Shown here: positions 59,955 to 64,000 of the stretch, piece by piece | How the letters are laid out: the number at the start of each line of letters is the position of its first letter | Numbering within the stretch: position 1 is the stretch's first letter | Origin: Sphingosinicella humi | GTDB lineage: Bacteria > Pseudomonadota > Alphaproteobacteria > Sphingomonadales > Sphingomonadaceae | Direction: 5' to 3' | Length of the DNA stretch: 64,000 nt | Assembly (NCBI RefSeq): GCF_003129465.1 | Contig: NZ_QFFF01000001.1 | Location: 620,001 to 684,000 of the forward strand | Notes under the pieces: generated by a model | What the model was told of the DNA's origin: nothing | Databases searched by the model: none | What the model saw: only the letters and a program-made list of their open reading frames with translations | Translations under genes and position numbers: made by a program

Positions 59955-60686
59955 TTACGCCCAGTCGGCGAGGGAGGCGCGGAGCTTGTCCAGCGCGGCT
60001 TTCTTGATCTGGCAGACGCGGGCGGCGCCGACGCCGAGGGTGAGGCCGATTTCCTCGAGGTTCATTTCCTCGACGAAGTAGAGCTGCAGGATCATCGCCT
60101 CTCGCTCCGGCAGGGTCCGGATGCCCTGGGCGATGGCCGCCTTCAGCCCTTCCCGCTCCAGCGCCTCGTCGGCGCGGTCTTCGACATCGGCGAACCAGAT
60201 GGACTGGTCGGAATAGGCGTCGTCCAGCGATTCATGCTGGATCGACTGGGTGTCGTCGACCATCGCGCGGTATTCGGCGGCGCCAAGGTTCATTTCCTCG
60301 GCCATTTCGGCTTCGGTGGCTCCACGGCCCAGCCGCGTTTCGAGCCGCGAGCGCACGGCGGCGAGCTCGCGCCGGCGCGCCATGGCGGATCGGCAGATGG
60401 TGGCATGGCGGCGCAGATGATCGATCATCGCGCCGCGGATGCGGATGGTGGCGTAGGTGGAAAAAGCGTGGCCGCGATCCTCGAAGCCGTTGGCGGCCTC
60501 GACCAGTGCGACCATGCCGACCTGGATCAGGTCCTCCACCTCCATCGCCGAGGAGACGCGGCCGTGGACGTGCCAGGCGATCTTGCGCACCAGCGGCATA
60601 TGCTGGCGCGCCAGCATTTCCGGCGCCGCCTTGGCCGGTTTGCGTTGATAGGTCACCACACCCTCACCGGGATCAACAAGCGCCAT
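59955..60686 (-). CDS. fliA: flagellar sigma factor FliA (sigma-28)
   Basis: The 243-aa product has sigma regions 2 (EVEDLIQVGMVALVEAANGF), 3 (ATEAEMAEEMNLGAAEYRAM) and 4 (LPEREAMILQLYFVEEMNLE), as in FliA. It would read the promoters noted before fliD and flagellin. The ATG at 60686 overlaps the flhG end by 14 bases; the longer frame from 60986 lies in flhG. Confidence 0.94.
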   Translation of the reverse strand: MALVDPGEGVVTYQRKPAKAAPEMLARQHMPLVRKIAWHVHGRVSSAMEVEDLIQVGMVALVEAANGFEDRGHAFSTYATIRIRGAMIDHLRRHATICRSAMARRRELAAVRSRLETRLGRGATEAEMAEEMNLGAAEYRAMVDDTQSIQHESLDDAYSDQSIWFADVEDRADEALEREGLKAAIAQGIRTLPEREAMILQLYFVEEMNLEEIGLTLGVGAARVCQIKKAALDKLRASLADWA

Positions 60687-61494
60687 GGAGGACCTCCATG
60701 CCGAAGAAGCGATCGCCGCCCTCCGTGGCCGGCAGCTCGGCGTCGGCGACGACGCGAGCGATGCGGGTGAAGGCCGCGCTCGCACGGGAGTCCGGATAGG
60801 CCTCCAGGCAGCAGCGCTTGCGGAACACGGATTCGCGGACATGATCGTCGCGCGGGACGGAGCCGAGGTGGCTGAGGCGGATCGGCAGGAAGCGCCGCAC
60901 CACCTCGCTGAAATGCTGGAACAATGCGCGGCCGCTGGTCTCGTCCTCGACCATGTTGGTGACGACCGAGACGGCGTTGCAGCCATGATCGAGCGAGAGC
61001 ACCTTCACCAGCGCATAGGCGTCCATGAAGGCGGTCGGCTCGGCGGAGAGGACGACGAGGATCATGTCGGACGAAGCGACCAGCTCCATCGCCTCGGGAT
61101 AGATGCCGCTCGCCGTGTCGACGATGATATGGTCGAGCTTCCCAGCATAGGGCCGGAAGGCTTCGGCCAGGCGCCGGCGGTCGTTCCGGTCGAGACCGGG
61201 CAAGATGCCGCTGCCGCTATGGCCGGGCACGATCCGGACGCCGGACAGCCCCTGCTGGACGACATCCTCCAGGCCGCAATCGCGCGCCAGCACGTCGGCG
61301 ATGGTGGTCGTCGCGTTCATGCCCAGGAGGATGTTGGCGTTGGCCATCCCCATGTCGCCGTCGACCAGCATGGCGTCCTTGCCGAGGCGGGCGAGCGCGA
61401 CCGAGAGGTTGACGCTGATATTGGTCTTGCCGACCCCGCCCTTGCCGCTGGTGACGGCGATGACGCGGGCACTTCTTTCGCGAAGCGAGATCAT
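60673..61494 (-). CDS. flhG: flagellar number regulator FlhG (MinD-like ATPase)
   Basis: The 273-aa product has the deviant Walker A SGKGGVGKTNISVNL, Walker B-like LDHIIVDTASG and a C-terminal helix. FlhG/FleN limits flagellar number and usually acts with FlhF. No flhF lies here. It overlaps flhA by four bases. Confidence 0.92.
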   Translation of the reverse strand: MISLRERSARVIAVTSGKGGVGKTNISVNLSVALARLGKDAMLVDGDMGMANANILLGMNATTTIADVLARDCGLEDVVQQGLSGVRIVPGHSGSGILPGLDRNDRRRLAEAFRPYAGKLDHIIVDTASGIYPEAMELVASSDMILVVLSAEPTAFMDAYALVKVLSLDHGCNAVSVVTNMVEDETSGRALFQHFSEVVRRFLPIRLSHLGSVPRDDHVRESVFRKRCCLEAYPDSRASAAFTRIARVVADAELPATEGGDRFFGMEVLHGAC

Positions 61495-63599
61495 GCCTGG
61501 GCCTCCGCCGAGAGCATCGGCTTGGCGGCGGCTCCGCCTACGACCGCGATCACATCCACGGGCTTACCATCGGGAATCTCCAGGAAAGACATGACCGGCA
61601 CATCGGGCATGTGCGGCGCGAGCAGCCGGGCGAGCGGCCGGCGCGCGATGGGCGAGGTGACCACGGCGAAGCGTCGCGCCTCGTTGAGGAGCGGACCGGC
61701 GACTTCGCCGACCGCCTGCACGATCTTCCGGCCGAGGCCGGGTTCGATCGGGTGATTGGCCTCCGGGCCCGCGCGGACCGCCTGGTTGAGCAGGCTCTCG
61801 AGGCCGGGATCGAGCGTCAGCACCGGCAGAGGCATCTTCACCGGTACCAGGGTCTGGACGATGAGCGCCCCGATCCGTTGGCGGACGGCCTCGACCAACT
61901 GCACGGGATCGCTCTCCTCGCGGGCGGCGTCGACCATCGCCTCGGCGATACGGCGGAAATCCTTGAGCGGCACGCCTTCGGCGAGCAGCGAGCGGCACAG
62001 CGCGGCGATGGAAGCCAGGGGAAGCGGCTGCGGCGTCAGGCCCGCGACAAGCTGCGGCGCATTGTCCTTGAGCGCGTCGAGTAGCTTCTGCGCCTCGTCC
62101 ATGCCGAACAGCTCGGAGGCGGCCGATTGGACGATCTGGTTGAGATGGGTCGCCACCACCGTCGCGGGATCAACCACGGTGTAGCCGGCGACGACGGCGT
62201 CGGCGCGCTTGGCGGGATTGATCCAGACGGCGTCGAGGCCGAAGGTTGGATCCTTCACGGCCCGGCCTTCGATCTTCTCGAGCAGGTCGCCGGAATCGAG
62301 CGCGAGCAGGTCCTCCGGCCAGATCTCGTCCTCGGCGCAGATCACGCCGGCGACGGTGATGCGGTAGCTGTTGGGCCCGAGCGCGAGATTATCGCGCACC
62401 CGGACCAGCGGAATGACGAACCCAAGTTCGCGCGAGAGCTGGCGGCGTATGCCGGTGATGCGGGTCATCAGCGGCGCACCCTTGCGCTCGTCGACGAGGC
62501 CGATGAGGGCGTAGCCGAGCTCAAGGCCCAGGGCGGCGCCGTCGCTCACTTCGTCCCAGCCGATGGCGCTCGGCGAAGCGACCGGCTCCGGCTCGATCGC
62601 GGCCTCGGCGTCGGCGGCAAGCTTCGCCTTGCGCAGCTTCCACGCCATGAAGCCGGCCAGCGCCGCCGCCGGAAGAATGACGAGGTGCGGCATGCCGGGC
62701 AGGACGCCGAGGAAGGCGAGGATCGCCGCCACCGGAGTCCAGGCGCGGGCCGATCCGAACTGATGGGTGATCTGGCCGGAGAGGTCGAAAGGCGACTTGA
62801 CCCGGGTCACGATCGAGGCCGCCGCGATCGACAGCAGCAGCGCCGGCACCTGCGCGACCAGCGCGTCGCCGATCGCGAGCAGGATGTAGATTTCGGCGGC
62901 CTCGCCGAGCGAGAGGCCGTGGCTGAGCGTGCCGAGCACCAGCCCGCCGACGATATTGATGACGAGGATCAGCACGCCGGCGATGGCGTCGCCCTTCACG
63001 AACTTGGAGGCGCCGTCCATCGAGCCGTAGAAATCCGCCTCCGTCGCGACTTCCTCGCGGCGCGACTTGGCTTCCTCGGGCGTCAGCAGGCCGGCGTTCA
63101 GATCGGCATCGATTGCCATCTGCTTGCCGGGCATGGCGTCGAGGGTGAAGCGCGCCGAGACTTCCGACACGCGCCCGGCGCCCTTGGTGATGACGACCAG
63201 GTTGATGATCATCAGGATGCAGAAGACGAAGAGGCCGACGGCATAGTCGCCGCCGATCAGGAAATTGCCGAACGCCTCGATGACGTGGCCGGCGGCGTCG
63301 GATCCCTCATGGCCCTGCACCAGCACGACGCGGGTGGAGGCGACGTTGAGCGCAAGCCGCAGCAGGGTCGCGAACAGCAACACCGTCGGGAAGGAAGAGA
63401 AATCGAGCGGCTTGGCCGCGTTCAGCGCCACCATCAGCACCGCGAGGCTGATCATGATGTTGGCGATGAAGCCGATGTCGAGCAAAGTCGGCGCGACGGG
63501 CACGACCATAAGCATGACAAGCATCAAGGTCGCGAGCGGGAGAATGGCCCCCTTGCTCGTGCTGATCCAGACGTTGCGGTTTACCGCGGCATTCAGCAT
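61491..63599 (-). CDS. flhA: flagellar export apparatus protein FlhA
   Basis: The 702-aa product has eight membrane helices in the N-terminal half, the FHIPEP-type loop (VSARFTLDAMPGKQMAIDAD) and the cytosolic export-platform domain to the C terminus. It docks export substrates and chaperones. The gene follows a transglycosylase-like gene by three bases. Confidence 0.95.
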   Translation of the reverse strand: MLNAAVNRNVWISTSKGAILPLATLMLVMLMVVPVAPTLLDIGFIANIMISLAVLMVALNAAKPLDFSSFPTVLLFATLLRLALNVASTRVVLVQGHEGSDAAGHVIEAFGNFLIGGDYAVGLFVFCILMIINLVVITKGAGRVSEVSARFTLDAMPGKQMAIDADLNAGLLTPEEAKSRREEVATEADFYGSMDGASKFVKGDAIAGVLILVINIVGGLVLGTLSHGLSLGEAAEIYILLAIGDALVAQVPALLLSIAAASIVTRVKSPFDLSGQITHQFGSARAWTPVAAILAFLGVLPGMPHLVILPAAALAGFMAWKLRKAKLAADAEAAIEPEPVASPSAIGWDEVSDGAALGLELGYALIGLVDERKGAPLMTRITGIRRQLSRELGFVIPLVRVRDNLALGPNSYRITVAGVICAEDEIWPEDLLALDSGDLLEKIEGRAVKDPTFGLDAVWINPAKRADAVVAGYTVVDPATVVATHLNQIVQSAASELFGMDEAQKLLDALKDNAPQLVAGLTPQPLPLASIAALCRSLLAEGVPLKDFRRIAEAMVDAAREESDPVQLVEAVRQRIGALIVQTLVPVKMPLPVLTLDPGLESLLNQAVRAGPEANHPIEPGLGRKIVQAVGEVAGPLLNEARRFAVVTSPIARRPLARLLAPHMPDVPVMSFLEIPDGKPVDVIAVVGGAAAKPMLSAEAQA

Positions 63600-63602
63600 G
63601 CA

Positions 63603-64000
63603 TCAGGCTCCGAGCTGGGCCAGCATCAGATACGCCAGCCTTGCATATTGAGGGGACGGACGGGTCAGCGGCTCGGGCACTTGTGTGAGCGCCGCCATCC
63701 GCACCGTCGGAAATACGGGTTGCTCCACGGGCGCCGGCGCCACCGCCGGGCGCGGCATGGGCACGCCCTCGACGCCGAGCTTGTCGGCGAAGCGCGCGCG
63801 GATCTCCGCGAAGCTGCGCGGGCTGCCGTCACGGTCGTAGAAGACCCAGCGATTGGCGCGCGCCGCGGCGGGAAGAACCGACGCCGCGGGCGCGTTCGGA
63901 TCGGCGTCATGCGCGCCGAGGAACTCGCGCGCGCCGCCCGCACCGAGGAAATGGGCGAGGTAGAGATCGACCGGCTCGACCTGGCGGCCGAGGCGGGATT
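63603..64000 (-). CDS. lytic transglycosylase-like protein, 3' part (runs off window)
   Basis: The visible 131 C-terminal residues include VEPVDLYLAHFLGAGGAREF and WVFYDRDGSPRSFAEIRARF, the pattern seen after the SLT catalytic domain in exported lytic transglycosylases found in flagellar clusters. Such enzymes open peptidoglycan for the rod. The catalytic domain and start lie beyond base 64000, so the call is tentative. It is directly upstream of flhA on the same strand. Confidence 0.6.
   Translation of the reverse strand, partial: SRLGRQVEPVDLYLAHFLGAGGAREFLGAHDADPNAPAASVLPAAARANRWVFYDRDGSPRSFAEIRARFADKLGVEGVPMPRPAVAPAPVEQPVFPTVRMAALTQVPEPLTRPSPQYARLAYLMLAQLGA

Noticed and set aside
1-64000. 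CRISPR arrays, tRNA or rRNA genes, classical insertion sequences
   Set aside because: No regularly spaced repeats, cloverleaf-like or rRNA segments were noticed; the only transposase genes are the Tn7-like set. A dedicated RNA search was not possible.

Overview
The window reads as a high-GC alphaproteobacterial chromosome, most likely a sphingomonad. This is inferred from the gene families, the CopA/CopB and CzcCBA types, the single-flagellin cluster and the very high third-codon GC; no rRNA or tRNA is present to confirm it. There are two blocks: a heavy-metal resistance island with a Tn7-like transposition module (about 1-39,240) and a chromosomal flagellar cluster (about 39,475-64,000).

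Metal island. A CueR-type MerR regulator sits behind its own 19-bp-spacer operator and leads a copper block with two tandem copA-copB pairs and two small exported proteins (1-7.5 kb). A convergent arsR-arsC-acr3-arsH operon follows (7.5-10.2 kb), then a 67-aa protein with a clear terminator and an FkbH-like HAD protein. Next comes a minus-strand group of small envelope proteins (DUF305, SnoaL-like, DUF411, DUF2231), then an 18-cysteine cytosolic copper-storage protein, a CnrY/CnrX/CnrH-like anti-sigma/sensor/ECF-sigma module, a duplicated-DUF305 lipoprotein and two PepSY membrane proteins (12.7-19.8 kb). A ZntR/CadR-type MerR regulator faces a Zn/Cd/Co efflux block: short CDF transporter, ICMT-like methyltransferase, small exported protein, czcC-czcB-czcA, SpoIIAA-like protein, a second short CDF and a full-length CDF (19.8-29.8 kb). 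A hexapeptide, Asp-Pro-His-Ala-Gly-His, recurs in several otherwise unrelated exported proteins of the island.

Transposition module (30.2-39.2 kb). A tnsA-tnsB(tniA)-tnsC(tniB)-tniQ operon has intact active-site residues, including a DD(35)E triad in TniA. Beside it lie two convergent genes whose products resemble each other and the TniA core but have lost the catalytic glutamate (one also the second aspartate). The divergent promoter between this pair and tnsA carries a perfect 12-bp inverted repeat over the -10 element. This pair of apparently inactive DDE-transposase paralogues is the most unusual thing in the window. One element end may be near 39,240; the other end was not found and may lie left of the window, with the metal genes as cargo.

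Flagellar block. A TonB-dependent receptor is followed by a sigma-54 activator, fliS and fliD (sigma-28-type promoter), an unknown ORF, and a long minus-strand series read from right to left: second sigma-54 activator (preceded by a near-perfect -24/-12 promoter), fliE, F, G, H, I, J, K, L, M, N, O, P, Q, R and flhB. Flagellin, with a sigma-28-type promoter and strong terminator, is divergent. Then come fliA, flhG and flhA, with no flhF between flhA and flhG, and the 3' part of a likely lytic transglycosylase gene running off the right edge. A palindromic repeat is embedded in frame in the 5' end of fliP.
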